From assembly GCF_030272615.1 (NCBI RefSeq), contig NC_081407.1, positions 316,602,456 through 316,666,455 of the forward strand: a stretch of 64,000 bases of DNA, read 5' to 3'. Positions within the stretch are counted from its first letter, which is position 1; each line of letters starts with the position of its first letter. A program made the position numbers and the translations under genes. The stretch comes from Cryptomeria japonica (taxonomy: Eukaryota; Streptophyta; Pinopsida; Cupressales; Cupressaceae). The notes below the pieces were generated by a model that saw nothing but the letters and a program-made list of their open reading frames with translations, made no database searches and had not been told where the DNA came from. Positions 11,333 through 22,996 of this stretch are shown here, piece by piece.

Positions 11333-11346
11333 GTCCAATCCTTTTA

Positions 11347-12459
11347 TCTCATCATTTCATTGGTTTATTGGATATAGATTGATCTCCACAATCTTTGGTA
11401 TTGGACCTATATATTTTCCAATAATTTTATCACTTTGAGTAGGTCCACACATACTTTGACACCAATCACATCTGTTTGTATATTGAGTTGCATCTTTATG
11501 TAGCATTGGCCAATAGTATCTAGTATTAAGGATCTTGAGTATCATTCTTTTGGTTGCAAAGTGCCCTGTACAAGGCTCATCATGATAGGCCTTTAGAATA
11601 TCATAAACTTCATCTTATGTTATACATCTACACATAACATTATCATGTCCTATGTAGAATAAGTAGCTAGCTACCCATTAATATGTAAAATTGTGTTCAA
11701 CCAAGTGGTGCCCTTTTCTTGGTGACAAATATCTAGGGATGTTGCCTAGAACTAAATGGTTTTCTATGTATGCATACCAAAGAGTTTGAGTTATTAAGGA
11801 AACATATGTTCATCAGAAAAATAATCATCCACAATTGCTTCCTTTGTTTTGATATTTAATCTAGAAAGAAAATCACCTACCATATTTGCTTTGCCCGAAT
11901 TATTTCAAATATTGATATCAAACTCTTGTAGCAATAATAGCCACACAATAAGACATCCACTAAGTTACTAACCACTATCTTGTTGATTAGGTATCAAATT
12001 TTTGTATGATCAATATGAAGAAAAATAAGATAACCAATAATATAGTGTTTGAATTTATTAATTGTATAGACTACAACTAACATCTATTTTTTTGTAACAA
12101 TGTAAATAAGTTCAACAACTTACAATTTTTACTGATGTAGTAAATAACATACTCCAAATTTCTTTCTCTCTAGCCAAAAACAACTCTTATAGCAAAGTTA
12201 AAGGCATTTGTATGTATGTGAAAAGGAACTGTCCAATTAGGATCTCTCAAAATAGGAGTCTATGTGAGAGATATTTTAAGAGCTTCAAAGACTTCTTGGT
12301 AGACACAAGCCTATTCAAACTCAATATCCTTAGATTATAAGAGAATTAGAGAAGTTGTTATCTTACTAAAATCCTTAATGAATCTTTTGTAATATCCTAA
12401 ATGGCCAAAAAACTTTTGACATATTTCTACTTCTATGGCTGCACAAGTAGAGTTGAGAT
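11347..12459 (-). pseudogene. Athila-like gypsy pol relic: RT end, RNase H, integrase start
   Basis: Read on the minus strand from 12459 down, the order is: the RT tail (FFGHLGYYKRFIKDFSKITT, matching FLGxxGYYRRFIxxFSKIA), RNase H remnants ending LQEFDINI and later FLSRLNI (LxEFDxxIxxxxGxxNxxADxLSR), then the integrase zinc-binding segment TRYYWPMLHKDA and CDWCQSMCG. Many stops. The sequence breaks at 11346 where copia element 1 adjoins. This is the left part of the oldest layer of the nest, continuous with the RT pieces at 13391-13607 and 14635-14979. Confidence 0.75.
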
Positions 12460-13395
12460 TGTTAGAATCAAGGAACACTAAGAGGGGGGTTGAATCAGTG
12501 TTTTTCCAGAGCTCACACTCAAAAACTTATTCTTTATCCACCGGTTAGAAATGTATAACAATAAAGAACACAATCAAACAATAAATAAATCACAGATCCA
12601 CAACGCCATAATTTTTATGTGGAAACCCGGAAAGGGAAAAACCACGGTGGGGCTAAAACCCATAATATTCATATACTATGGCTAGGAGTACATATATATT
12701 ACATAGATAGGGAATGCACTTGCATTCAGGCTCACTTCCTATAGCTCATTGCTTAATTACAATGACCTGGAAGGCTACAACCTTCAGGGAAGTCTCACTG
12801 ACTTACAATTCAATTACAATGAGAAAATACAATTAAAGAACTCTAAAATAGCATCTAACAATGCAAGAATGAGTTCTCGTTAAGCACAAGATCTCTGACT
12901 GTACTCGCTCTGCAATATGCTTTGTTTTTGTCCCAGTCAGCTACCGAATCACCTGGGAATCAAATGTGCACATGAAACTGCGTTCAATCGCACCAAAACA
13001 GATCACCACAATCATAATGCTCCAAAAGACAATCACCAATTCAATCTTATATATTCGGTCATATCAAAAATAATCTCCTTTGAGTCGGGTGTCAAAAATG
13101 TAAGGTGTAGCTTCAAGTCGGCTTCAATCTCTAACAAAACATATCACCAGATCAAAACAATTTTCAAGAATGCTACACCAATGTCGGCCTCATCATTTTT
13201 ACCTCGAACTTTGTAACCGCAATCACCAGAAATCTTTTTGGACCAATCCTGATTTACCGGTTAACTCTTGCTTCTAGATAAGAAGAATTACGACCATCGG
13301 ATCGAATCTCCAAGAAGAGTTGCCATCAATGACAACCCTAAACCATAAATCAAGCATCGGAAATCACCAGATGAGTGTCAATTGCCAACAGAGAT
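12455..13395. repeat. target-site duplication GAGAT flanking solo LTR
   Basis: GAGAT at 12455-12459 and again at 13391-13395, directly outside a TG...CA bounded copia LTR. The two halves of gypsy RT coding sequence resume on either side, confirming the insertion point. Confidence 0.9.
12460..13390 (-). repeat. solo LTR of a Ty1/copia element, minus orientation
   Basis: 931 bases bounded by TGTTAGAATC and TTGCCAACA, with perfect 5-bp duplications. The plus-strand start mirrors the U5 end of the other copia LTRs here: a run of G, then TTGAATCAGTG, and later GTGGAAACCCGG with AACCACGGTGG. No internal sequence remains, as expected after LTR-LTR recombination. The 99-codon ORF inside it is not meaningful. 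Confidence 0.88.
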
Positions 13396-13607
13396 CACTT
13401 CTATTTTATTAGGATCCACTTGGATTCCTCTAATTGGCAAGAAATATCCCAAAACCACCCCTTCATCACCATGAAATCTTTCTCATCACTAAGAGAGAGA
13501 TTGTAATGTTGGCACCTTTAGAGGACTATCTCCAAATTTTATAATTCTTCCTCATAAGAATATTCATGGTTGGTGAGGTCATTCATGTGCACTTCCATAA
13601 AATTATG
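13391..13607 (-). pseudogene. Athila-like gypsy RT relic, central part
   Basis: On the minus strand the frames read MNDLTNHEYSYEEE, NLEIVL, RCQHYNLSLSDEK, then WFWDISC. This is the RT segment around and after the catalytic D-D pair (FMDDFTVxGxxFxxxLxNLxxVLxRCxxxNLxLxxEKC). The Y/F-V/M-D-D box is decayed to MND. It is bounded by two solo LTRs, each with perfect duplications. Confidence 0.72.
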
Positions 13608-14634
13608 GGAAATGTCATGCTCTGTTTATTGTACCTGTACTTGCAAACACAATGCACTCAATAAATCATTATAAGCAATGGTTAGTAAACTGAAACAATG
13701 AAAGACAAAACCATAGCTAATCGACTTATTGCCTCCTAGTAAATGCGAGTATGAATTTTGCTCTCAGATCTTAGTATGCAAATTCCAGTGACTTGACTAC
13801 ACTTAAATGGAGGATTTGAATGCTAAAAGTGCATGATCTAGCAAGAATAGCATGATTAAGCTATATGAATTCATGATTATCCTAGCATGATTAAGCTAAG
13901 ATTTAAGCTAAAATGAGCATGATAACATTGCTAAGAATGATAAACTATAAGCTAGATGCCTATAATAACAATGCAAATAATGAAATCAAATTGGGACCCA
14001 TATTGCTCCAAAATGAGGTCTATTTATAGGATTTCCCAAGGCTAGGGGTGAGTTGGCATGAATCAATGGTTGAGATTGATTTGAAGATATCAATGGTTAA
14101 ATTGGAGGAGGTTGGCAAAGGGAGTTGGATTAAAGCGAACATTTGTCATCTCTATGGTGACAAGTGTCAAGAGGCTTCTAGAAGAGGTAGGATGAAAGGG
14201 AACACTTAGTGACAAGTGTCACAAAGGTTCTAGAAGATGTTGGATGAAAGGGGACATGGTGGTAGGTAGAATGGGTTAGGTTTAGGAATGGTTAGGTTTA
14301 GGAGTGGTAGAAGTTAGGAGAATTCGAATTTAGAAATTCAAATATTAGGAAAATGGCTAATTAATCTCAACAACTCATGATTTGATTTGTTTTAATTAAT
14401 TAGGAGATTTAGAAGAAATGAATTTGCATGGGGGGAATTAATTAATTTGAATTAATTAATTAAAGGGGTGAAATGAACCTATTAAATAAATCCTTAGATT
14501 TATTAATAAGTAGATGAAAGAGACATTTAATCAAATTGCTTAGTGAATTCAATTAAATTGGGAAGGAGGGATTAATTAAATAATTGCTTATTTAATTAAT
14601 TATCTTCAGACCATTTTTAGGTGTATACAGGAAA
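13608..14634. repeat. target-site duplication GGAAA flanking gypsy solo LTR
   Basis: GGAAA at 13608-13612 and at 14630-14634, immediately outside the TG...CA termini of the solo LTR. Confidence 0.9.
13613..14629 (-). repeat. solo LTR of a Tat-type gypsy element, minus orientation
   Basis: 1017 bases from TGTCATGC to GGTGTATACA. Read on the minus strand it begins TGTATACACCTAAAAATGG, resembling the Tat-plus LTR start (TGTGGACGTATAAAAATGAC). It is rich in TTAATTAA blocks like the other Tat LTRs and carries a minus-strand TATA box (CCTATAAATAGACC near 14027-14040), comparable to the Tat-plus LTR promoter. No internal region remains. Confidence 0.85.
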
Positions 14635-14979
14635 AATAAAAGAATATGCTCAAAACAACTCTTTAGAAGGTTGCAACAACACTACATAATTTGAATGGTA
14701 GGACTGAGTAGGCTTAAGTAACCTGTTGACATGTAATGGTTGTTTTAAATGGGATTTTGGGAACTATTTTGATCTAGTTGTAGCCAATAAACCCATATAG
14801 GAAAGAGAAGTACCTACTCCCTACCAATGAATATAACATCTAGTCAATGAGGGGTAGAGAAAAATGGTTTTTTTATTGGCTACATTTAATTCTCTATAAT
14901 CAACACATACTCATTGTTGAACTCATTTATTAAGTATTATGATCAATGTGGACACTCACTAACTATCTGATATTTGGGT
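14635..14979 (-). pseudogene. Athila-like gypsy RT relic, N-terminal part
   Basis: Minus-strand frames read CVDYRELN, FSLPLID, YFSFLYGFIGYN, stop, IKIVPKIP and LPFKLCSVVATF. These match gypsy RT motifs CxDYRxLN, FPLPxID, FSFLDGxSGYxQI and LPFGLCNAPATFQR. Several stops and one frameshift are present. The sequence is cut at 14984 by the Tat-minus element, and the rest of this oldest element should reappear beyond 64000. Confidence 0.78.
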
Positions 14980-14984
14980 ATATG

Positions 14985-15534
14985 TGAAACAAGGGGAAAA
15001 TAATGCAAGGGTGAGAATGTTAATTTAAATCCAAATAAACATGAAAATTCAAACAAAGACAAAAACAACTTTATACGTTTGCAAGTGAGTCCACTTGTTC
15101 CTTCGATTGGACCTTGGATGAAGTTGAGAATATGCCCCTCCTCAACCTGTTTGGATTGGTCCTATGATAGGATGTGGATTTATCTCCACACATAATAACA
15201 ATGTGGATGATAGCTTGGTTGATGAGTTGATAATTGGCTAAGTGTGGAGCAAAATGGCTATAATGTGGATGTTATGGATGATTCTAATCTCAAATAGACA
15301 TCATATGATTGCACAAAGGATGGATGATAGAATGAAGGGGAGAAGACCCAAATTTATAGATTTGAGACAATAGAAATGGAGGGCCAAGATTGATTTGGAA
15401 TGAAGGGTGAGGATTGAAATAAAATGACGAAAGGGAATGAGAGGACAAGGTGTGTGATTCAAGAGATTTTCCATTAAAAACATTTCTTGTCTCCACACAC
15501 CTAGAGGTACATGGGGAAGAGATCCCCAAGTACA
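14985..15534 (-). repeat. Tat-minus 3' LTR, outer (U5) part
   Basis: Starts TGAAACAAGGGGAAAATAAT. The first roughly 245 bases align with the last 243 bases of the window (63758-64000), sharing GGTTAATTTAAAT, AAACATGAAAATTCAAACAA and ATGATAGGATGTGGATTT. It breaks at 15534 where the copia dimer begins. The 81- and 89-codon ORFs inside it are LTR sequence, not genes. Confidence 0.85.
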
Positions 15535-16740
15535 TGTTGGCAATTTGGAGGAATTAATTATGTGTTTCATTGATGTTTGTCATTGATGTCAACACTAGCT
15601 TCTTTGGTTGTTTGCCGGTATCTGGTTGGTCCCGGTAGGATGTTTGGTTTCTGGTTGGTAAGATTATGTTGATCCGGTATGCTCTAGTATGCTTTGGCTT
15701 ATGGAATTGGCTTGGATCTTCTATTCATGCTATTCGGATATCTGTTCATTCAGTTGGTTCGAGATTTGATGATCCGGAAGCTATCACTTGTTCTAGTAAG
15801 CCTTTTGGTTACCGGTGAGGGTTTCACCGACAGAGCTTTGTTGAAGATCTATTGGTGAATCTGATAAATGGTGTTGGTGCGGCTTCTAGGAGGGATTTAG
15901 GATGTTGATGGTTATCAAGTTCATGTTCTAGTTGTTCGTGGTGTTTTATTTGGCTTACGAAGACCTACTATAGGTCTGGTGGTTATTATGTATTATCTAG
16001 GTTATGGACTGGTTTCTGTAACGTGTTGGAGGATGTTCCTAATGCGTTACAGGTGGGATTTAAGGATTGGGTTGCATTGTTTTCATCCTAAGACGACTTG
16101 GTTGATCATTAGATTGCGGGTTTAAGTTATGAATTTATTGTATTATCTTTTAGGTGGCTGACATAATTGTTTATGTCCTGGGTTGGTACAAATATGATGT
16201 AAGATCTCTTTGTCGATCATGAGATCATGGTATGAAAGCGAATAATGTAATAATAATATATAGAGGACTTGGTCGATCATAGATGATCAAATTGGGTTTG
16301 TAGAAGAGATTTTAAGCCTCCAGTATTGAGCTTAACGAGAATTGTACTCAGGCATGGGAGATGCTATACTTGCAATTCAATCTTCATTCTGGATTGTTGT
16401 TCGATGTTTTCTGTAGTCAGTGAGACTCCTTTTGTGATGGGTAGTGTGCTCTAGGTTGTTGGCCTTCCTGCATGTGCAGGCCTCTTATTGTAATATTTAT
16501 TCATTTGATCAGTGGATAGTTATTGTGTGTCTCCAATCCCACCGTGGTTTTTCCTCTTTGATGTTTTCCATGTATAGATTTGTGGTGTTATGGTGTTTAT
16601 TTTTGTGGTTGCATTGTTGCTAATTGTTATATGCTTTTATGTTTACCGATTTTGAGTTTTTGTATTAATAAGGTTAAATTTCTCCATTTTGGTAGAACAC
16701 TGATTCACCGCCCCCCTCTCAGCGTTCTTAGATCCCAACA
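15535..16740 (+). repeat. copia dimer, first LTR
   Basis: 1206 bases from TGTTGGCAATTTGG to TTAGATCCCAACA, directly followed by ATTGATATCAGAGTCTGG, a Met-tRNA primer site. It aligns over its whole length with 19587-20786. It contains the copia U5 motif block CCCACCGTGGTTTTTCC. The pentamer before it is GTACA. Confidence 0.9.
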
Positions 16741-17990
16741 ATTGATATCAGAGTCTGGTGCCTCGAAGTAAGTCTAACAAATTGAGGAAGATTTTGTATC
16801 CGTAATCTATGGAAATAAGTTTAAGGAAGGAACTTCAAGTAGCACTTGAAGACTATGATGTTGAAAGATTGAGGAACATGAAGATGCAAGGTGAGTTGAG
16901 ATCTATGAAGGAATTCAGTTTTACTCTACAGGATAAGTTGTCATCTGGCCAAGCTAAAAGGAAGGAACTTTAAAAAATCAGGATGATGAAGAGAAGGATG
17001 CCCTTAAGGAACAATGTCAGAAGTTGAGTCAGGAGAATATTGTCATGAAGAATAAAATGCAAGCCCTAACTATGAGGATGTCCAAGGAGATTAAAGACTG
17101 GAAGAAGAATGAAGAAAATCTTGCTATATCTCTGAAAGACTTATATGAGGAATGCATTAGGTTGGTTCATGAAAATGATGTGTTGAGAACTGAATTGATG
17201 CAATCACAGAACAATGAGAAAGAATTGGAAAGAATTCGGTAACAATCCTAAGAGATGATCTGACTATACCAAATGAATACAAAGATAAGTTCAAGATTAG
17301 TTCTGCTAAGCTTGATGAATTATTGAAGGATCAAAGGGACAATAGAGACACTAGAGGTCTTGGATTTGAACAAGGTCAAAGCTCTAGTACTGCAAATGAA
17401 GATCAGGTCAACCAGAATCAAAGGTCATTGGTAAGGCAACCCAATGCACAAAAATTTAATGGTAGATGCTTTGTTTTCAATATATTTGGTCTCATGGCTA
17501 GGCATTGTAGAAATAGAGCAAATCAGAATAATAATGCATTTCCCGGTCAATGTTCAAATTGTAAGAAGTATGGTAGTAGGACAAAAGATTGTAGAATGAA
17601 TGTGAAATGTCATGGATGTGGAAATTTTGGACATATGGCTAATCAATGCAGGTCAAGGCATGGTCAAGGTTACAATAAAGCAATTTAGAATAACAATGTC
17701 ACTTGTTATGCATGCAACAAAGTAGGACATATTGTTAAATTTTGCAGAAGCGAGAACCTATCGGTAGGAAGTGATAAATCTAATGAGAAGGGAAAGCAGA
17801 AGGTTGATGATACTTGAAAGGAGAATGAGAAGAAGTGGATTAAGAAGTATGAGGCTCAACCGATAGAATCAATTTCTTCAAATGTTCATTTGGTTAAAGG
17901 ATATACCCCGGTTACTCAACCAACAGAGCATAATGTTCCTACACCAGCAAGAAACTCATCCGGTAACTAAAGCATTCGCCTTAGGGAAGG
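16741..17990 (+). pseudogene. copia dimer unit 1: gag fragment with coiled coil and four zinc knuckles
   Basis: An ATG at 16809 lies only 68 bases after the LTR and opens MEISLRKELQVALEDYDVER. A coiled coil follows after a frameshift (ECIRLVHENDVLRTELMQSQ). Then come four CCHC-type units: CFVFNIFGLMARHC (second Cys lost), CSNCKKYGSRTKDC (His lost), CHGCGNFGHMANQC and CYACNKVGHIVKFC. The usual N-terminal UBN2 gag core is missing, so the unit was already deleted when it inserted. After gag it passes directly into a C-terminal integrase-linker segment, without protease or integrase core. Confidence 0.8.
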
Positions 17991-18159
17991 GAAATTGATG
18001 ACAAATCTTGCATTTCCCCTGGTAGTGGTCTGAAATCTTGTTTTACATATTTGGAGGTCAGTTTCAAGGTTAACCAACAAATATTTGTTGGATCTAGTTT
18101 GGTTTCCGATAAGTCACTTTATGAAATATGGTTTGGTCATACATCTACAATTAAGTATT

Positions 18160-18640
18160 TCAGTGGATGAGCCAAATAGAAGACAAATCTGAATTTATGA
18201 GCAAGAATCAGCAGTGGAATTGATCATAACTGAACCGGTAACACCTTTACCAGAACCACATGTTGAGCCAGTTACTCCGGGAGTATCAAAAAATTCAACA
18301 GTCACTAAAGATCAGGGAAGAGGAAAAGAGAGTCACAAGACTCCTAGGTATGTAAGGTTGAATCATTCAGAAGATCAAATAATTGGACAAGACAAAGGTT
18401 GGCAAGTGTTGAGGTATGCTTAATTTCTTTAATTGTACCATCATTAGTTATTGAAGCTTATAAGGATGAATGTTGGATGAAAGCTATAGAAGAGGAATTC
18501 GATCAGTTAGAAAAGGACAACACATGGACTTGGATGTTATTGGAACTAGGATTGATTGGTTTGCAATGGATATTCTCAGAAGGAAGGAATTGATTATGTT
18601 GAATCCTTGCTCCGGTAGCTAGGATTTTCAGATATTTTCA
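18160..18640 (+). pseudogene. copia dimer unit 1: integrase tail and RT start
   Basis: Frames read TPRYVRLNHSEDQIIG, the polyprotein linker between integrase and RT (compare IPRYVRLNHNLEQIIG in copia-minus), then DECWMKAIEEEFDQLEKDNT, the first conserved block of copia RT (W..A...E...L..N.TW). The rest of RT is absent. Compared with unit 2, about 150 bases near 18160 are also deleted. Confidence 0.75.
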
Positions 18641-18699
18641 AGGATTTTTTGGTTTGGTTTTTGTTTTATGATGACTTTACACTTTGAGCATGTTTAGAT

Positions 18700-18894
18700 A
18701 TGGATTGGGATAGAGATATAGGTAACCGGATAGGCTCATCCTGTGAAGCTTTCTTTCTTGGAAAGAAACTTGTTTCATGGATCAACAAGAAGCAGTCATG
18801 TACTTCTTTATCTACTGTTGAAGCTGAGTATGTTGTCGTTGCTACTAACTGTACACAAGTTCTATGGATGGAGCCTATGTTGAAGGATATATAG
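18700..18894 (+). pseudogene. copia dimer unit 1: RNase H fragment
   Basis: Reads MDWDRDIGNRIGSSCEAFFL, LVSWINKKQSCTSLSTVEAE and YVVVATNCTQVLWM. This matches copia RNase H (DxDWAGDxxxRxSTxGxxFxL, SWxSKKQxxxxLSTxEAEY, CTQxLWM). The catalytic Glu of EAEY is present. It ends at a stop at 18894-18896. About 690 bases of 3' sequence follow to the polypurine tract AAAGGGGGAGA (19576-19586). Confidence 0.8.
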
Positions 18895-19586
18895 CTGGAT
18901 TGCAATGTACCAGTAGTTATTAATTGTAATAACTTTTCTTCTATTGACATATCAAAGAATCTGGTATTTCTATCAAGTATAATTTTTTGAATGAGTAGGT
19001 GGAAGCAAAGAAAGTCAGATTGGTTTGTGGAATCATTTGAGCATTTGAGAGACAGGTTGGGGTTTCTATCCCTTCGGCAGAAAACTGATTGATGTTATTT
19101 GACATCAATCTGGTATGCATTATCAAAGTTATTATTCATTCTGGATTGATGTAGTGATGCTACTACTCAAGGGGAGTAGTTAGTCTTATGATTCAGTGGT
19201 TTATGATTTTGCTTTGATATTTATGTCAAATTTTTGGCATTGATGTCAAAGGGGGAGAGATATTCATGTGAAAAACTTAAGGAGTTATATACATTGGGGG
19301 AGAGATATTTATGTGAAATACAGAGCTTAACAAATATATCAGTCTAAGGGGGAGATTATTGGAACAAGGAGCAACAAAATTTTAGATTGGTTGTATCCCA
19401 TTGAGGGAGTTTGGTTCAGGTCTATGGATGGTTAATTGGTATACAGACATTTATTTCTGAACCTCATTGTCATATCATTTTGTGGGAGATTGTTTGTTGT
19501 CTTCCATTGGGGGAGACTTGTTTGGCATTTCTTGGTAGTTGGATGTTTTCACATCTAGTGTTGCCATCAATGCCAAAGGGGGAGAT

Positions 19587-20786
19587 TGTTGGCAAATTGG
19601 AGGAATTGATTATGTGTTGCATTGATGTTTGTCATTGATGTCAACACTAGTTGCTTTGGTTGTTTATTGGTATCTGGTTGGTCCCGATAGGATGTTTCGT
19701 TCATGATTGGTAAGATCAAGTTGATCCGGTATGCTTTGGCTTATGGAATTGGCTTAGATTTGCTATTCATGCTATTCAGATATATGTTCATTCAATTGGT
19801 TTGGGATTCGATGATCCGGAAGCTATCACTTATTCTAGTAATCCTTTTGGTTACCAGTGAGGGTTTCACCGACAGAGCTTTGTTGATGATCTATTTCTGA
19901 ATCCTATAAGTGTTGTTGGTGCAGCTTCTGGGAGGGATTCCAGATGTTGATGGTTATCATGTTTGTGTTCCAGTTGTGCATGGTATTTCATTTGGCCTTT
20001 TGGAGACATATTCTACGTTGAGTAGTTATTCTGTGTTATTTAGGTTATGGACCGGTTTCTGTAACGTGTTGGAGGATGTTCCTATTGCGTTACTAGTGGG
20101 ATTTAAGGATTGGGTTACATTGTTTTTGGCCTAATCCGACTTGCTTGACCATTACATTGCGGTTTTAAGTTATGAATTTATTGTATTATCTTTTAGGTGG
20201 TTGACCTAATTGTTTATGTCTAGGGTTGGTACAAATATGATGTAAGATCTCTTTGTAGATCATGAGATCATGGTATGAAAGCGAATAATGTAATAATCAT
20301 ATGCAAAGGACTTGGTCGATCATAGGTGATCAATTTGGGTTTGTGGAAGAGATTTTAGGCCTTTGATATTGAGCTTAACTCAAACTGTACTCAAGCATGG
20401 GAGATGCTATACTCGCAGATCAATCTTTATTCTAGATTGTTGTCTGATGTTTTTTGTAGTCAGTGAGACTCTTTTTGTGATGAGCAGTGTGCTCTAGGCT
20501 GTTGGCCTTCCTGCATGTGCAACAACCTTATTGTAATATTTATTCATCTGATCAATGGATAGATATTGTGGGTCTCCAATCCCACCATGGTTTTCCTCTT
20601 TGAGGTTTTCCACATATAAATCTATGGTATTATGGTGTTTATCTTTGTGGTTGCATTGTTGCTTATTGTTATATGCTTTCATGTTTAACGGTTTCTAAGT
20701 TGTTGTATTAATAAGATTAAATTTCTCCATTCCCATAGAACATTGATTCACCTCCCCCTCCCTCTTAGTGTTCTTGGATCCCAACA
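19587..20786 (+). repeat. copia dimer, shared middle LTR
   Basis: 1200 bases, TGTTGGCAAATTGG to TTGGATCCCAACA, preceded by a polypurine tract (3' LTR of unit 1) and followed by ATTGGTATCAGAGCC, a primer site (5' LTR of unit 2). One LTR therefore serves both units. Confidence 0.9.
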
Positions 20787-21990
20787 ATTGGTATCAGAGC
20801 CTAGTGCCTCGGAGTAAGTTTAACAGCTTGAGGAAGATCCTATATCCGGAATCTATGGAGATAAGTCTAAGGAAGGAACTTCAAGTAGCACTTGAAGACT
20901 ATGATGTTGAAAGATTGAGGAACATGAAGATGCAAGATGAGTAGAGATCTACGAAGGAATTCAGTTTTACTATGCAATATAGGTTTTCATATGCCCAAGC
21001 TAAAAGGAAGGAACTTTTAAAAAATCAAGATGATGAAGAGAAGGATTCCCTTAAGGAACAATGTCAGAAGTTGAGTCAAAAGAATATTGTCATGAAGAAT
21101 GAAATTCAAGCCCTAACTATGCGAATGTCCAAGGAGATTAAAGACTAGAAGAAGAATGAAGAAAATCTTGCTATATCTCTGAAAGATAGATCTAAGGAAT
21201 GCATTAGGTTGGTTCATGAAAATGATGTGTTGAGAACTGAATTGATGCAATCATAGAACAATGAGAAAGAGTTGGAAAGAATGGTAACAATCCTAAGAGA
21301 TGATCTGACTGCTGCAAATGGATACAAAGATAACTTCAAGGTTAGTTCTGCTAAGCTTGATGAATTATTGAAGTATCAAAGGGATACTAGAGACACTAAA
21401 GGTCTTGGATTTGAACAAGGTCAAAGCTCTGGTACTGCAAATGAAGATCAGGTCAATCGAAATTAGAGGTCACTGGTAAGGCAACCCAATGCACATAAAT
21501 TTAATGGTAGATGATTTGTTTGCAATATATTTGGTCACATGGCTAGGCATTGCATAAATAGAGAAAATTGGAATAATAATGCAGTTCCCGGTCAATGTTC
21601 AAATTGTAAGAAGTATGGTCATAGGACAAAATATTGTAGAATGAATGTGAAATGTCATGGATGTGGAATGTTTGGACATATGGCTAATCAATGCAGGTCA
21701 AGTAATGGTCAAGGTTATAGTGAAGCAATTCAGAAGAACAATGTCACTCGTTATGTATGCAACAAAGTAGAACATATTGCTAAATTTTGCAGAAGCAAGA
21801 ACCTATCGGCAGGAAGTGATAAATTTAATGAGAAGGGAAAGCAGAAGGTTGACGACACTCAGAAGGAGCATGAGAAGAAGTGGATTATGAAGTATGAGGC
21901 TCAACCGACAGAAGCAATTGCCCCAGATATTCATTTGGTTAAAGGATATACCCCGGTTACTTAACCGGAAGAGGAGAATGTTCCTACACC
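20787..21990 (+). pseudogene. copia dimer unit 2: gag fragment
   Basis: A near copy of 16741-17990 with its own stops. It has the same short leader, coiled coil and knuckles (CNIFGHMARHC, CSNCKKYGHRTKYC, CHGCGMFGHMANQC, VCNKVEHIAKFC). Some knuckle residues lost in unit 1 are kept here, for example His in the second knuckle, while Cys and Gly are lost in the fourth. The decay is therefore independent after the units separated. Confidence 0.8.
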
Positions 21991-22059
21991 AGCAATAAAC
22001 CCATTGGGTAACTAAGGCATTCACCTTAGGGGGAGGCAAATTGATGACAAATCTTGCAT

Positions 22060-22459
22060 TGCCCCTAATAGTGGTCTGAAAGCCTGTTTTAGATGTTTGG
22101 AGGTCAATTTGAAGGTTAAGCGGCAAAGATTTGTTGGACCTTGGATCTTTGATCTTTGATCTAGTTTGGTTTACCGGTAAGTCACTTTATGAGTTATGGT
22201 TTAGTCATACATCTACAGTTAACTATTTCAGAATCTCTGGTAGTGAATTGGAAGTTTGATCCTAGATATGATTAAGCAATATTTCTTGGTTATTCTAATG
22301 AAACCAAAGCATATAGATGTTATAACAAAATATTGCAGAGAATTGTGGAGAGAACTAATGTCAAGGTGGATGAGCCGAATAGAAGACAAATATGAATTTA
22401 TGAGCAAGAACCAGCAGTGGAATTGATCATAATTGACCTGGTAACACCTTTATCAGAAG
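22060..22459 (+). pseudogene. copia dimer unit 2: integrase C-terminal segment, truncated
   Basis: Reads IFLGYSNETKAYRCYN in part (FLGYSxxxKAYRxxN is the end of copia integrase), then VKVDEPNRRQI. Like unit 1, it has gag joined directly to integrase tail, with protease and integrase core missing. Similarity to unit 1 stops abruptly at about 22459 (inside CAGAA), where Tat-minus LTR sequence resumes. RT, RNase H and the third LTR of the dimer are deleted. Confidence 0.75.
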
Positions 22460-22738
22460 ATTACAAGAAGTGATTTGGAGGAATCACATGACTTAAGTTA
22501 ATTAATTTAAACTAATTAACTAAAGGGGACTTAGAAGAATTCATTATTTAGATGACTTTAGAAGAATGGGGAGTAATTGATTTATTTGATAAATCAATTT
22601 TTGGACCATAGTGACAGGAATAATTAAATTAAATTTAATTAATTATGAGAAGAATGTGAATAACATAATTTAATTAATTAATTACGTAGAAAGGTTAAAT
22701 TAATTAAACATTTAATTTAATTAATGTAAGTGTCTACA
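22460..22738 (-). repeat. Tat-minus 3' LTR, inner (U3) part
   Basis: TTAATTAA-rich sequence ending GTAAGTGTCTACA at 22738. On the minus strand the LTR thus begins TGTAGACACTTAC, comparable with TGTAGACGTATAAA of Tat-plus. The middle of the LTR was lost at the deletion junction with the copia dimer. Confidence 0.8.
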
Positions 22739-22754
22739 TTTTGCCCCTCTTTTA
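22739..22754 (-). other. polypurine tract of Tat-minus
   Basis: On the minus strand AAAAGAGGGGCAAAA abuts TGTAGAC. Tat-plus has AAAGAGGGACAAAA in the same place (53395-53409). Confidence 0.8.
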
Positions 22755-22996
22755 CACAGTGGAAAAATTGGCAATGGGTAAAAGACAAAAAAATGATGCC
22801 CCAGTGTGAAGACGCGGGTGGTATATGCCCCCTCGAGAATTTAACTGGAAAATTTTAATTTTTTTGGGGAAAATTCTTGAATAGAAGAAAATACGGATTA
22901 GAAGAAAAGAAAAAGGGAAAATAGAAAGAAAAAGGGAATTTGGGAGGGAACGGGAAGAAAAACTACAAAAAGGAAGAAAAAGGGCGAAGGGGGACC

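Noticed and set aside
7165-11337. Perfect target duplication for copia element 1
   Set aside because: TTTCA and GTCCA agree at only three of five positions, so not claimed.
12917-13216. 99-codon ORF
   Set aside because: Entirely inside a copia solo LTR bounded by a perfect duplication.
15290-15570. 81- and 89-codon minus-strand ORFs
   Set aside because: They run across the Tat-minus LTR and into the copia LTR, so they are chance frames over an insertion junction.
19411-20134. Chain of 60-75 codon ORFs
   Set aside because: Mostly within the middle copia LTR and its 3' flank; hydrophobic reading of GT-rich LTR sequence.
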